This document shows positions 28,054 through 36,154 of a stretch of 64,000 nucleotides of DNA, piece after piece (the first letter of the stretch is position 1; each line of letters begins with the position of its first letter). The notes beneath the pieces are model-generated. The model saw only the letters and a list, made by a program, of their open reading frames with translations, was not told the DNA's origin and did no database searches. The position numbers were made by a program, and so were the translations under genes. The stretch lies in NCBI RefSeq assembly GCF_014648055.1, contig NZ_BMQJ01000019.1, forward strand, positions 1 to 64,000, given 5' to 3'. This DNA is from Streptosporangium pseudovulgare (GTDB taxonomy: Bacteria > Actinomycetota > Actinomycetes > Streptosporangiales > Streptosporangiaceae).

Positions 28054-28545
28054 GGTTCACCTCTCCGTCGGTGACGGTCGGCCGGGCAGCCCATCCCGCC
28101 CGGTCCGACGTTATGTGTATTTAGCACGGAGTATGTTCCGCATTCGAAGCGGCCGTCAAGTCTTCTCCATGGCCGACACATCGCCCCGACGGCTTCCCGG
28201 CTATCGAGCAGAGCAGTTTGAACTGGCCTTTTATGGCCCTCCTCGCGTGGGAGAAATTCTGATCCAGGTGTCGCGACCGCACTGTCCCAGTGGTGGAAAA
28301 TTATGTGTACTATGAGCGCATGTCCACGGATGTGATCGTCGTGACCATCCGTTCCCACGCCGGGCATGAGGAGACCGATCACCCATCACGGGAACGGCCC
28401 GGCCTCCGCCACGCCTCGCCACCCGCATCCGCGTCCCCGCCATGCGAAGGCGGCGTCTCCGCCGGGCACCGCAGGCCTACCGGAGGCTGCCGGTATCCTC
28501 GCCTTGGCACCTCCCCGTCCGTCCGCAAGGGCACGTAAGGCATCG
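28054..28545. promoter_or_regulatory. divergent intergenic region with repeated TTATGTGTA motif
   Basis: This 492-bp spacer separates the monooxygenase and MarR genes. TTATGTGTA occurs at 28111-28119 and 28301-28309, both in AT-richer islands, and may mark regulator sites or promoters (TACTAT at 28308-28313 resembles a -10). ORFs across it have no ribosome site or recognisable content, so I see no gene. Confidence 0.45.
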
Positions 28546-29043
28546 GTGGCGAGCATGGTTTCCCAACACCGCCGGCACATCGCGTTCCGGCGCCTGCATG
28601 AATCGCTCGTCGACCTGATCGCGCTCATGAACCTGCCGCAACGCGACGAGACCCTCATGGCCGAAGCGGGCATCGATCTCGACCGCGCGTTGTTCAAACT
28701 GATCGTCGGAATCCGGCGGTTCGGGCCGATCGGCGTGGTCGAACTCGCCGAACGGGCAGGACGCGACCACACCACCGTCAGCCGGCAGGTGGCCAAACTC
28801 GCCGAGCTCGGCTTGATCGAGCGGCGTCCGAACCCGGCGGACCGACGGGTCAAGGAAGCCGTGATCACCAGTGCGGGCCGTCGCATCACGGACGCGCTCG
28901 AGGCGGCCCGGCAGAGGCTCGTCGACTCCGCGTTCGCCGAATGGAGCGACCGGGACCTCGTTCAGTTCGAGCAACTGATGCGCAGGTGCGTCGACGACAT
29001 GCTCGCCATGTCCGCGGCCGACAAAGAAGAGGGCGGCCAGTAG
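28546..29043 (+). CDS. MarR-family regulator
   Basis: A 165-residue winged-helix regulator (IGVVELAERAGRDHTTVSRQ recognition region, wing IERRPNPADRRVKEAVIT). GTG at 28546 has AAGG five bases upstream; ATG at 28555 is an alternative. A longer in-frame extension is rejected as Pro/Arg-rich. It is probably the regulator of the divergent monooxygenase gene. Confidence 0.88.
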   Translation: MASMVSQHRRHIAFRRLHESLVDLIALMNLPQRDETLMAEAGIDLDRALFKLIVGIRRFGPIGVVELAERAGRDHTTVSRQVAKLAELGLIERRPNPADRRVKEAVITSAGRRITDALEAARQRLVDSAFAEWSDRDLVQFEQLMRRCVDDMLAMSAADKEEGGQ

Positions 29044-29082
29044 TGCCGCTCAGCGCTGAACAGCATCACCTGGCAGGCCTCT

Positions 29083-29214
29083 GATCAGCTCCTTCGCCCG
29101 GACACCGTCTTGCGCTGGCACCGTGACCTGATGAGACGGCGTCATACCCGTACCTGCCGGCCGAAGCGGCCGGGGTGCCCGCCCACGGTCCGCTCTCGGC
29201 CGTGCGCTCGATGA
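29083..29214 (+). pseudogene. transposase remnant (integrase-core type)
   Basis: Translation from 29083 reads DQLLRPDTVLRWHRDLMRRR and continues CRPKRPGCPPTVRS before a stop. This matches the region ahead of the DDE core in IS481/IS3-like transposases. No start, no catalytic residues and an early stop show that it is a fragment. It sits about 200 bp left of the first att repeat. Confidence 0.55.
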
Positions 29215-29353
29215 TCCGCGCCACCTGCAATCCCCGCGTCTCGGTGGCCGCAGCGTGGCGCGGCTCGCTCGCACGGCTCATGGAGATGATCGGGAATCGA
29301 CCGCGGCGTGGTGGAACGCGGGAACACCGGGGAGCATGATGTAGGAAAAAGTC

Positions 29354-29390
29354 CGGCCCGATCACGATGGCGTCATCGAGAATCGGGCCG
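29354..29390. terminator. hairpin next to the leftmost att repeat
   Basis: CGGCCCGAT (29354-29362) pairs with ATCGGGCCG (29382-29390). It lies 20 bp from the att repeat, with AAAAA on its left side, so it could terminate leftward transcription out of the element. Confidence 0.45.
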
Positions 29391-29410
29391 TTGACCTGCT
29401 GAAACACCGG

Positions 29411-29453
29411 GTAGGGCGCCTGGGACTCGAACCCAGAACCTACGGATTAAAAG
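29411..29453 (-). repeat. att direct repeat, left copy (tRNA-Lys 3' end)
   Basis: A 43-bp sequence identical to positions 57256-57298 inside the intact tRNA-Lys gene, covering the T arm, acceptor strand and part of the anticodon arm. The rest of a tRNA is missing, so it is an attachment-site duplicate and not a functional gene. Confidence 0.9.
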
Positions 29454-29528
29454 TGGATCGCCCTTGCATGGGCCGAGGACGCGTTGACCCGCATGTGATC
29501 GCTAAATCTCCTTCGACTGCGGTGAAGT

Positions 29529-29547
29529 CATTCCGTGTATGTTCCGG
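29529..29547 (+). repeat. candidate integrase arm-site repeat
   Basis: CATTCCGTGTATGTTCCGG recurs with one mismatch at 33347-33365, and a shorter variant (GTATGTGCCGGGAA) at 33403-33416. The copies lie about 75-125 bp inside the two att repeats of the 4-kb element, where arm-type integrase sites would be expected. Confidence 0.5.
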
Positions 29548-29599
29548 ATCTTGCTCTGTATGACGACCAAGAGGGGGCCGGTCTGTGGCGGGTTCTGAT

Positions 29600-30358
29600 T
29601 CAGTAGCGGTAGCCGGGCCAGTGAGGGTCCTCCCAGCGGGCGGGGCCGGTAAGTCCGAGCAGTCGTATCCGGTGGAGCAACTCCACGGGAGCGTTCGCGG
29701 CACGGAGTCGGGCAGGGGCATGACGGATCAGCCAGGCCGTCAACTCGGTACACATCTCTTCCTCGTTGTCCCAGCTCTCCCACGGGAGTTGGTCTCCCAG
29801 CAAGTCGTATTCCCAGCGCGTCACCGCTTCGACCAGGTGGCGGTCGGCCACGGCGCACGTCTGCGCCTCCCAGACGTGCAGCCATGGGCTGATTGTGGCG
29901 GAGGCTTCGGCGCACAGAGCGAGGATCTCGTGTGCAGGCACTGCGGGATCCGAGTCGAGGAGAGTGTGGGCCCACCAGGCGTTCAGGAATTCCCGCACCG
30001 CTGCGGCCTGCTCGGCAGGCCACTGCTGCCACTGTCCGCGAGCGAATGAACGTCCGACCTCCTCCATGCCGAAGAGAGGCTCGACGAGGCCGCCGACGAG
30101 GGCTCCCGACAACTGAGGCAGAATGCGGCGTAGCACCGACGCGTGATCGTCCCAGTCGCCGGCCCGCCAAGTGCGATGCAGGAGATCAAGGTCCAGCTCC
30201 GCGTCCGGCTCCTTCAATCGTGCGAGCTCCTCCGCGCTGCCCCAGTGGCACTCACAGTTGCGCTCGTCGGGGTGGGCGGTCATACCACGAAAGGTGACGG
30301 CCATATGGTTCAACGCGGCGTCGAGACGGAATCGTGCGGGCGTCTGGTCGAAGTTCAT
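29600..30358 (-). CDS. hypothetical protein, 252 aa
   Basis: A tryptophan-rich, acidic, largely helical soluble protein (HPDERNCECHWG near residue 35; WWAHTLLDSDPAVPAHEIL; RWEYDLLGDQLPWESWDNEEE). I do not recognise a family. Its base composition is lower in GC than the flanking chromosome, as are the neighbouring barstar and ankyrin genes, which suggests acquired immunity- or effector-type cargo. Confidence 0.7.
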   Translation of the reverse strand: MNFDQTPARFRLDAALNHMAVTFRGMTAHPDERNCECHWGSAEELARLKEPDAELDLDLLHRTWRAGDWDDHASVLRRILPQLSGALVGGLVEPLFGMEEVGRSFARGQWQQWPAEQAAAVREFLNAWWAHTLLDSDPAVPAHEILALCAEASATISPWLHVWEAQTCAVADRHLVEAVTRWEYDLLGDQLPWESWDNEEEMCTELTAWLIRHAPARLRAANAPVELLHRIRLLGLTGPARWEDPHWPGYRY

Positions 30359-30680
30359 CGTGGGCGTTCGCCTTCAAAGACTCCGGAAGGTCGCGCCGTC
30401 CGAAGGTTGTCACCTTAGTGGAATCCATGAGAGACGGAAACGGCGTTGTCAGCTTGGGAATTGCATGGATCACGGCTCGCACGGGCACTGACCTGGGCGT
30501 GGAACCGGTCATGAGTAACCGCGGTTGCCCCCTCGCCACCCTGCTTAATGGCCCGCTAATGGCCCGGCGGCCAGGCGCAGGACCTGCGGTGTATGCGATG
30601 CGCGCACTCCCACTTTGTTCTGCAGGGAAGGGCTAGTCGATTCTGTCCCAATGCAGAGACCTTCTGGTTTGATCACTGTC
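30359..30680. other. intergenic region without visible gene
   Basis: The 322 bp between the divergent hypothetical and ankyrin genes has no ORF with a credible start. It should hold both promoters, but I could not place them. Confidence 0.35.
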
Positions 30681-31076
30681 ATGGAACATAAGGCGACACC
30701 CCACGAGCCGATGACTCCGGCACATTTCGCGGTGGAGCACGGCGACCTGAGGGAACTGATCCGATTGCTCGACGCCGGTGCCGACCCGAATGAGGTGTGG
30801 TCCGACATGACCCTGCTCGTGCATGCGATCGATGTGGAGGCGGACGGAGCAAACCAGACCGGAGAGCCACTGGACGCTGCATGCACCGCTGTGCTCTTGG
30901 CCTACGGGGCCGATCCCGAACGCCCGGGCCCCGATGGAACAATCCCGCGACTCTTCGCCTTCCACTACGGTCATGGGCTGGCGGTCCGGTTGCTTGAGGC
31001 CCACATCGCTCGCCGTCACGGCGGCACCATGCCGAACCCCTGCCCGGAGCTTCCTCCAGCAGAACCCCGTATGTGA
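30681..31076 (+). CDS. ankyrin-repeat protein
   Basis: A 131-residue protein with ankyrin-like repeats (MTPAHFAVEHGDLRELIRLL, then DAGADPNE; AVLLAYGADPERPGPDG). Ankyrin proteins mediate protein binding and often act as immunity or effector partners. No clear ribosome site precedes ATG 30681; an in-frame ATG at 30651 is an alternative. The barstar-like gene follows within 12 bp or overlaps. Confidence 0.7.
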   Translation: MEHKATPHEPMTPAHFAVEHGDLRELIRLLDAGADPNEVWSDMTLLVHAIDVEADGANQTGEPLDAACTAVLLAYGADPERPGPDGTIPRLFAFHYGHGLAVRLLEAHIARRHGGTMPNPCPELPPAEPRM

Positions 31077-31087
31077 AGGGCGGCAGG

Positions 31088-31399
31088 ATGCGCGTGGTCG
31101 TTGATGGCCGGCAGGTCAGGTCGGAAGCTGATTTCCACCGGATACTGGCGGGGCCGCTGGACTTTGGTCCCTACTACGGGCACAACCTCGCCGCGCTTTG
31201 GGACAGGTTGAGCACCGACGTAGAACGGCCGGTGGAGCTGGTGTGGACCCATTGGGAGGAAAGCAGGGCGAACCTGGGGACCGAGGTCTTCGACAAGATC
31301 TGCAGGATTCTGACGTGCGTTCAGGAACAGGACGCGGAATGGAACTGGCGCGAGCGCTTCACCTTCGAATTGCGCGGCGCGCACACTCCGCCTGCCTGA
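31088..31399 (+). CDS. barstar-family inhibitor
   Basis: A 103-residue protein with the barstar pattern: DGRQVRSEADFHRILAGPL, then FGPYYGHNLAALWDRLS and VELVWTHWEESR. Barstars bind and inhibit barnase-type RNases. No RNase gene is adjacent, so it is an orphan immunity protein. A GTG at 31073 overlapping the ankyrin stop is an alternative start. Confidence 0.85.
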   Translation: MRVVVDGRQVRSEADFHRILAGPLDFGPYYGHNLAALWDRLSTDVERPVELVWTHWEESRANLGTEVFDKICRILTCVQEQDAEWNWRERFTFELRGAHTPPA

Positions 31400-31439
31400 T
31401 CACCCCGTTTGCCGTCGACCCGCCCGAAGGGGAAGCGGG

Positions 31440-31503
31440 CCAAGGCCGCCGGGTCCAGGTGGAGCGCCCAACTGGACGAACGACCTGGACCCGGCGGCCT
31501 TGG
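31440..31503. terminator. 21-bp perfect stem-loop
   Basis: A 21-bp perfect inverted repeat (31440-31460 and 31483-31503; arm begins CCAAGGCCGCCGGGTCC) with a 22-nt loop lies 40 bp after the barstar gene. It may be a terminator without a T-tract or a small palindromic insertion. The surrounding 31400-31812 holds no recognisable gene. Confidence 0.55.
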
Positions 31504-31812
31504 TCTGCTCGGCTTGCCCCGGGTCGATGGCGGGCGGGGTGATCAGGCCCCTACCTCAGCCACTTACGGTTAGAGACGATGCGCGGGCCTTGGCGATCAC
31601 CCCGGAGCCGGAGCGCCCCCGCCGGAGGCGTCGCTTGTTTCGCGCTAAGGCATGTGGAGGAACGGGGCCGACCAGTGCCATCATCATGCCTATGACGTTG
31701 ATCAGAAAGGGCTATGCCTCGTAGGCGCCCCTCTCGGGTTCGTGCGCGTGGGTCGGTGTGCGGAACTCACAGAGCTTCGATCCATCAGGTCCCTGGTCTT
31801 GGCCGTCGTCCC

Positions 31813-32118
31813 ATGGTCGCGGTGATCACGCTTGAGCACACCAGAATGCGGCCAGGCGAGGTAGCGGAGGCGTTGCTCGCTTGGGCACAGGCAGTGGTCC
31901 CCGGAACCGTTGACCGGATCGCACCGACATGCATGTGCCCTGAATGCTGCGGAGTGGCCCCACGCTGGCGGCTGGAACAGGCGCTCATGGCTTTGCCGCC
32001 ATGGGCCAGGCCCTACCTGTACTCCTTGGTTCTCCCGCTGGACAGGCGGTTTCTCGCCCGGACGTCGCTGGATCCGCATGCGTCGCCTGAATGGCCTTGG
32101 TGGCAGCGACGGCGCTGA
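31813..32118 (+). CDS. hypothetical protein, 101 aa
   Basis: An ORF starting MVAVITLEHTRMRPGEVAEA with a CxCPECC cysteine cluster near residue 37 and a Trp/Pro-rich C-terminus (ASPEWPWWQRRR). It may bind zinc. No family is recognised and no strong ribosome site is seen, so coding is only moderately supported. Confidence 0.45.
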   Translation: MVAVITLEHTRMRPGEVAEALLAWAQAVVPGTVDRIAPTCMCPECCGVAPRWRLEQALMALPPWARPYLYSLVLPLDRRFLARTSLDPHASPEWPWWQRRR

Positions 32119-32273
32119 CTCCCGCGGCTTGAGCATGACCGAGTGGTCCGGCTCCTGGTTGTGCGGCGGAGTGGAGGTGCGGCCCGAGCTGCCGGCGGCC
32201 GGGACCGGCCCCCAGGCCGCACGCCCGGTCGCCGAGCGGGCGCAGGGCCGCGAGGCGGCGCGCAGCGCCGCCC

Positions 32274-33209
32274 TTGACTCCTTCACTGAAGGCTCTGCGG
32301 GTGGTGCGGTGGCTGGAGGCGGCCTCGTTGCCCCTGAGCGCGTTGGAGGACCCGAAGCACACACGGGCGGCGCTGGAGGCCATCTCCCTGCGTCTGGACG
32401 GTACGGCCGCGGCGGCCTCGACCTACCGGCGCAAGCGAGCCGTCTTCCACCAGGCCCTGGAGTACGCCGTGGAACTGGGAGAGCTTTCGGCGAACCCCAT
32501 CCACAAGGTCAAGTTCCGCAAGGTCAAGACGACGGGTGAGATCGACCGGCGCGCGGTGGTGAGCCCGGAGCAGGCGCGTCGGCTGCTGGTCGCCGTGACC
32601 TACGCGGGCCGTACCCGTGGGCCGATGATGGCGGCCATGTTCGCCTGCATGTACTTCGGGGGTCTGCGACCGGCGGAGGCGGCCGGCCTGCGTGAGGCGA
32701 ACTGCGATCTCCCGGCGACCGGTTGGGGAACCCTGACTCTGGAGACGACCCGGCCGGAGAGCAACAAGCGCTACACCGACTCGGGGGAGGCCAACGACGA
32801 ACGCGGCCTCAAGCATCGGGGCAGCAAGGCGACCCGGCGCGTGCCGATCCCGCTGGAACTGGTGGCCATCCTGCGTGAGCACATCACCCGGTACGGCGTC
32901 GCCGAGGACGGCCGGCTGTTCCGGACCCGGAGCGGCAAGAGCTTCCCCGGCTTGACGGTCTCGATGGTCTGGAGGCAGGCACGCATGTACGCCTTCACGC
33001 CCGATCAGGTCGCCTCACCGCTGGCGCGTCGGCCGTACGACCTGCGACACGCGGCGGTGTCCCTGTGGCTGAACGCCGGGGTCCACGCCCCGGAGGTCGC
33101 CGAGCGGGCCGGCCACGGGGTCGATGTGCTTCTTCGGGTCTACGCCAAGTGCATCGACGGGCAACACGAGATGGCCAACAAGCGGATCACGGAAGCGCTC
33201 ACCACGTGA
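32274..33209 (+). pseudogene. 5'-truncated tyrosine integrase
   Basis: The C-terminal 310 residues of a phage-type integrase remain: part of the core-binding domain (AAASTYRRKRAVFHQALEYAV), catalytic Arg in FGGLRPAEAAGL, HxxR in YDLRHAAVS, a second His in AGHGVDV and Tyr in RVYAKCID. The N-terminal arm-binding domain and a credible start are missing; the reading frame begins in GC-rich non-coding sequence. It would have catalysed insertion of the 4-kb element. Confidence 0.75.
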
Positions 33210-33232
33210 CCACCGTGACGGCAGGAGACTGT

Positions 33233-33264
33233 GAAGGACCCCGGGAAACCCCTCGGGGTCCTTC
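33233..33264 (+). terminator. terminator after truncated integrase
   Basis: GAAGGACCCCG pairs with CGGGGTCCTTC around a 10-nt loop, 24 bp after the integrase stop. The T-tract is short (CTTCG), so efficiency is uncertain. Confidence 0.6.
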
Positions 33265-33470
33265 GTCGTGTCGGCTCACGTTCCCCCGGAAGCGTTCCGG
33301 AGGCTTCCGGAAACCGGACGCTGACCTGGGCGTACGGGCGCGATCCCATTCCGCGTATGTTCCGGGAACAGTGGCAGGCGGTGGCATCGGACTGCATCCG
33401 ACTGTATGTGCCGGGAAAGATCGACAAGGACAAAGGCCCTGGTCAGGGCCTGAATCCCTGCTTGGGAGTG

Positions 33471-33513
33471 GTAGGGCGCCTGGGACTCGAACCCAGAACC
33501 TACGGATTAAAAG
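33471..33513 (-). repeat. att direct repeat, middle copy
   Basis: A second 43-bp copy of the tRNA-Lys 3' end, identical to 29411-29453 and 57256-57298. It is the right end of the remnant and the left end of the 23.8-kb element. A small hairpin (AGGCCCTG-GT-CAGGGCCT, 33434-33451) lies just to its left. Confidence 0.9.
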
Positions 33514-33747
33514 AGCATTGGGGGACGTGCCGGGCGGTGATGAGTGATGCCGTCCCCGAACGTTTTGCCTGGTAGATGGCGCTTCCGCATGCCGTTCCGT
33601 GCTGCCGTGAACGCCCGGAACCGGGGTCGTGTGTTCCTGCCGGTCTCCCAACGGTCTCCCTCGGTCTCCCATCCGGCGCCCGCCGCGGCGGGCGCCGCCC
33701 ACCCTCCCGCCGCTCGCTCGGCACCGGCGGGCATCGGCGGGGTGACG

Positions 33748-34707
33748 TCAGCGCTCCCCGGCGGCGGCCGGACGGGCAGATGGTGGTGCGGGGCGGCGGG
33801 GTGCCTGAGGGCCGGTACTGCTCGCCAGTTCGGAGAGGACCGCGCGGAGACCCGATAGGTCCGGCGGCCCGGCGGAGGGTGACGGGGTGGGCTGCGTCGG
33901 GAGCGCTGAGGCGGCGCGGCGGCACTGTGGGCAGGGTGGTGTACCGATCCCGGGCCGCGGCTGGTCACCTCCGGGGGTGCCGTGGGGGCACGGCCGCTGG
34001 CCGAGCAGCTCGGCCAGCGGCGGCGGGGCCGGTGTCGTCTGAGGAACGGCCGCGCGGCTTCCGGCGCGAACTCGTTCCAGCAGCGGGACCAGGTCGCCAT
34101 TCTCGGCGAGGCGAGTGGCGTAGGCCGTCAGGTTCCGGGGTTGGTTCTCGGTTGTGATGATGCGGATGATCTCTCTCGTCTCTTCTGCTGTTGCTCCGAC
34201 GGCGCTCATGATGCGGCGTTCGGTGCTCGAGAGAGATGAGGGGTCTTGAGGGGACTGAGGGGAAGGGGTCCGGGTTTCCCGGACCCTGAGACCGGAAAAC
34301 CCGGACCCTGAGAGGGCAGAACCCGGACCCTGAGAGTTTTTATCCACAGGCTCAGCAGCCGGATTTCCCGGCTGCTGAGCACCCTCGCGCCCTCGCTCAG
34401 GGTCCGGGTTTCCCGGACCCTGAGCAGGGGTGAGCGGCAGAATCCGGAACTCGGCGTGCTGATGCTTCTGGCCGCGCTTCGTTCGCTCGATCGCACCCTT
34501 GTCGATGAGCGCCTTGAGGATCGCCGCGCGTTCGCTCCGTCCCGCCCGGAAGCGCTGCATGACCTTCTCGTTGCTCTCGACACCCTTCGAGCACAACCGG
34601 GTTTCGTCCCGCGCGTCTTCTGCGAGCACGAGCAGGGCGTAGCGCTCCCGAGGCGTGAGCGTCGCGGGGGCGTGGTCCATGACTTCGACGATCAGGCGGA
34701 TGCCCAC
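33748..34707 (-). CDS. HTH-domain replication/regulatory protein of the element
   Basis: A 319-residue protein. The first 90 residues form a winged-helix domain (TLTPRERYALLVLAEDARDE, then SERAAILKALIDKGAIER), followed by a long Pro/Gly-rich linker and a helical C-terminal part. This layout resembles DnaD-like or helix-turn-helix initiator accessories in actinobacterial plasmids. GTG at 34707 has GGAG five bases upstream and overlaps the preceding gene by 16 bp; ATG at 34680 lacks a ribosome site. Its linker is encoded by repeated CCGGACCCTGAG-like tracts (34265-34430). Confidence 0.65.
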   Translation of the reverse strand: MGIRLIVEVMDHAPATLTPRERYALLVLAEDARDETRLCSKGVESNEKVMQRFRAGRSERAAILKALIDKGAIERTKRGQKHQHAEFRILPLTPAQGPGNPDPERGREGAQQPGNPAAEPVDKNSQGPGSALSGSGFSGLRVRETRTPSPQSPQDPSSLSSTERRIMSAVGATAEETREIIRIITTENQPRNLTAYATRLAENGDLVPLLERVRAGSRAAVPQTTPAPPPLAELLGQRPCPHGTPGGDQPRPGIGTPPCPQCRRAASALPTQPTPSPSAGPPDLSGLRAVLSELASSTGPQAPRRPAPPSARPAAAGER

Positions 34708-35033
34708 GCTGGCTCCGCGTCGTTCGTCTGCTCCGGGGCGTTCCCGGCCGCTTCGGCGAGCGCGACGCCCAAGCTCCGCAGGAGGTCCGCGCGAGTCACC
34801 CGATAGGCGTTGCCGAGTCGCAGCACCGGGCAGGGGAACTCGCCCCGGCGCGCGAGTTCGTGCGCCTTGGTGCGGCCGATGCCCCACGCCCGGCCGGCCG
34901 TCACCAGGTCGACGGCGACGGGCAGCGCGAGCAGCTCATCCAGCGTCATGCCGTTCGGGGTGCCCGGCGTTTCCGCACGCCGGGCACGGTCCTTCGATTC
35001 GGCCTGTACGTGGGCAGGCTGTATTTTGACCAT
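34692..35033 (-). CDS. excisionase-like HTH protein, copy 1
   Basis: A 113-residue protein with a MerR/Xis-type HTH (VDLVTAGRAWGIGRTKAHEL, then GNAYRVTRADLLRSLG). It is 54/62 identical by eye, over its core, to the protein at 54453-54767 at the other end of the element. AGGAGGAGACCC precedes the ATG. Its 5' leader is shared with the divergent gene at 35524. Known relatives act as excision factors or regulators. Confidence 0.75.
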   Translation of the reverse strand: MVKIQPAHVQAESKDRARRAETPGTPNGMTLDELLALPVAVDLVTAGRAWGIGRTKAHELARRGEFPCPVLRLGNAYRVTRADLLRSLGVALAEAAGNAPEQTNDAEPAWASA

Positions 35034-35035
35034 GG

Positions 35036-35093
35036 GTCTCCTCCTGATGCTGCAGGTGGGGATCAAGGGCCTGTTCGGTGTTGGTAGCACCGG
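35036..35093 (-). repeat. shared 5' leader block (left arm)
   Basis: Two blocks, a 24-bp one next to the start codon (35036-35059, contains the ribosome site) and the 17-bp CCGGTGCTACCAACACC (minus strand, 35077-35093), recur without mismatch upstream of the divergent gene at 35498-35521 and 35466-35482. Together they make an inverted repeat flanking 35094-35465. Confidence 0.85.
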
Positions 35094-35119
35094 GCAGGCC
35101 CGTTCTTCTTTTTGCTGGG

Positions 35120-35359
35120 TCAGCCGTTCGGGCGAACCTTCTTGAGGCGGCCAGTCCGCTCAGCCCACCCGAGGATGTCGGCGAGCCACCACCAGACACG
35201 GCCTGAAATCTTGCCCTCAGGCTCAGGGAACTTCTCGACGGTGACCCACTCCTTCTCGGAGCGACGTCGCCACGCGATCACAGTGTTCTCGGAAACGCCG
35301 AGGTGCTCGGCGACGCCGTCGATGCCGACGGGAATCCAGGGCGGTTCAGGACGGGGCAT
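35120..35359 (-). CDS. small HTH protein
   Basis: A 79-residue protein: GIDGVAEHLGVSENTVIAWR is a typical HTH, and the C-terminus (WWWLADILGWAERTGRLKK) could be a second DNA-contacting helix pair. It resembles phage/plasmid Xis or Cro-type proteins. It lies inside the inverted leader repeats. ATG at 35359 is chosen because it begins the domain; two upstream ATGs are possible. Confidence 0.65.
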   Translation of the reverse strand: MPRPEPPWIPVGIDGVAEHLGVSENTVIAWRRRSEKEWVTVEKFPEPEGKISGRVWWWLADILGWAERTGRLKKVRPNG

Positions 35360-35465
35360 GGCCGGAGTGTACCCCCAATAGAGGCGCATGTCTTTACCGC
35401 CTAGATGTGTTGACGGGGCGCATGTATTAGCCATACAGTCAGGGGGTCCAACGAAGACGGCTCAG

Positions 35466-35521
35466 CCGGTGCTACCAACACCAGCCGAGACCTGATACCA
35501 CCTGCAGCATCAGGAGGAGAC
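35466..35521 (+). repeat. shared 5' leader block (right arm)
   Basis: This copy mirrors the leader at 35036-35093. CCGGTGCTACCAACACC (35466-35482) and a 24-bp block ending in the ribosome site (35498-35521) match exactly; the 15-17 bp between them differ. It places the same control sequence in front of two divergent genes. Confidence 0.85.
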
Positions 35522-35523
35522 TC

Positions 35524-35934
35524 ATGGACCAGGCTTCGGCCTTGGCTTCCGCGACCCCTGCCACCCGGGTCACGACGCGCGAGATCGCCGCCGCTCATGG
35601 CGTCTCGCTCCGCACCGCCCAGCGTTGGGCCAAGGCGGGCAAGCTCGCCGCGCAGAAGGTGGCCGGCCGCTGGGTCATCACCCTGACCGCCCCCGGCCTG
35701 GACGGCTTCAAGCCGTTCCAGCTCGACAAGGCGCGCGAGGTCATCGAGCAGGGCGCGATCCTGGCGACCAGCCGCCCGCACGTCTACCGGGCGATCAGCT
35801 CGGACGGCACCACCGTCTACCTCGCTTCGCCGGACGGGTGCTCATGCCCGGCCGGCCTCAAGGCCCGCCGCTGCTACCACATCGCCGCCGTTCGGATCCT
35901 GCTCGCCGCCCGCACCGGCCGCCGCGCCGCCTGA
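35524..35934 (+). CDS. HTH protein with C-terminal SWIM-like zinc motif
   Basis: A 136-residue protein. An N-terminal HTH (TTREIAAAHGVSLRTAQRWA, KLAAQKVAGRWVI) is followed by a SWIM-like motif, CSCPAGLKARRCYHIAA (CxCx(8)CxH). The join of an Xis/MerR-type HTH to a SWIM finger is unusual. AGGAGGAGAC lies just upstream of the ATG. It is the first gene of the rightward transfer operon and probably regulates it. Confidence 0.8.
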   Translation: MDQASALASATPATRVTTREIAAAHGVSLRTAQRWAKAGKLAAQKVAGRWVITLTAPGLDGFKPFQLDKAREVIEQGAILATSRPHVYRAISSDGTTVYLASPDGCSCPAGLKARRCYHIAAVRILLAARTGRRAA

Positions 35935-35950
35935 CCGGAAGGACCTCCGC

Positions 35951-36061
35951 ATGAACAGCGCCGCCCCGATCGAGCTCCGCTCCCTGTGGCAGCCGATCGC
36001 CGACCCGGTCGAGCGGATGGAGTGGCAGTCCGAGCAGGACGACTACCGCTTCGACGACTGA
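35951..36061 (+). CDS. 36-aa acidic peptide
   Basis: A short gene with its own GGAAGG ribosome site, 16 bp after the HTH-SWIM gene. The peptide starts MNSAAPIELRSLWQPIADPV and ends in an acidic EQDDYRFDD. Codon use matches its neighbours. No family is recognised. Confidence 0.6.
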   Translation: MNSAAPIELRSLWQPIADPVERMEWQSEQDDYRFDD

Positions 36062-36085
36062 CCAGCACCACCGCAAACGCAATGC

Positions 36086-36119
36086 GGGCCCGCCCCGGTG
36101 GTCGAGACCGGACGGGCCC
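36086..36119 (+). terminator. intergenic hairpin 1 (GGGCCCG arms)
   Basis: GGGCCCG (36086-36092) pairs with CGGGCCC (36113-36119), with an inner CCGGT/ACCGG stem. There is no T-tract. The same arm sequence recurs at 43064-43100, and similar GC hairpins separate other genes of this operon. Confidence 0.6.
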
Positions 36120-36154
36120 TGGATCGGAACCCCCTCTCGGAAAGGTCCCTCACC

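Larger units (their letters stand above)
29411..33513. mobile_element. 4-kb integrative element remnant at tRNA-Lys
   Basis: This segment is bounded by two identical 43-bp copies of the tRNA-Lys 3' end (29411-29453 and 33471-33513). It carries a 5'-truncated tyrosine integrase next to the right repeat, plus hypothetical, ankyrin and barstar genes. It has no transfer or replication gene, so it is a decayed element or island in tandem with the larger one. Confidence 0.75.

Noticed and set aside
29066-29407. Leftward 113-codon ORF next to the left att repeat
   Set aside because: It is opposite the transposase remnant and lacks a ribosome site or recognisable domain.
29411-29453. tRNA-Lys gene at the left repeat
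   Set aside because: Only the 3' 43 bp are present; no D arm or 5' acceptor strand follows. The same applies to 33471-33513.
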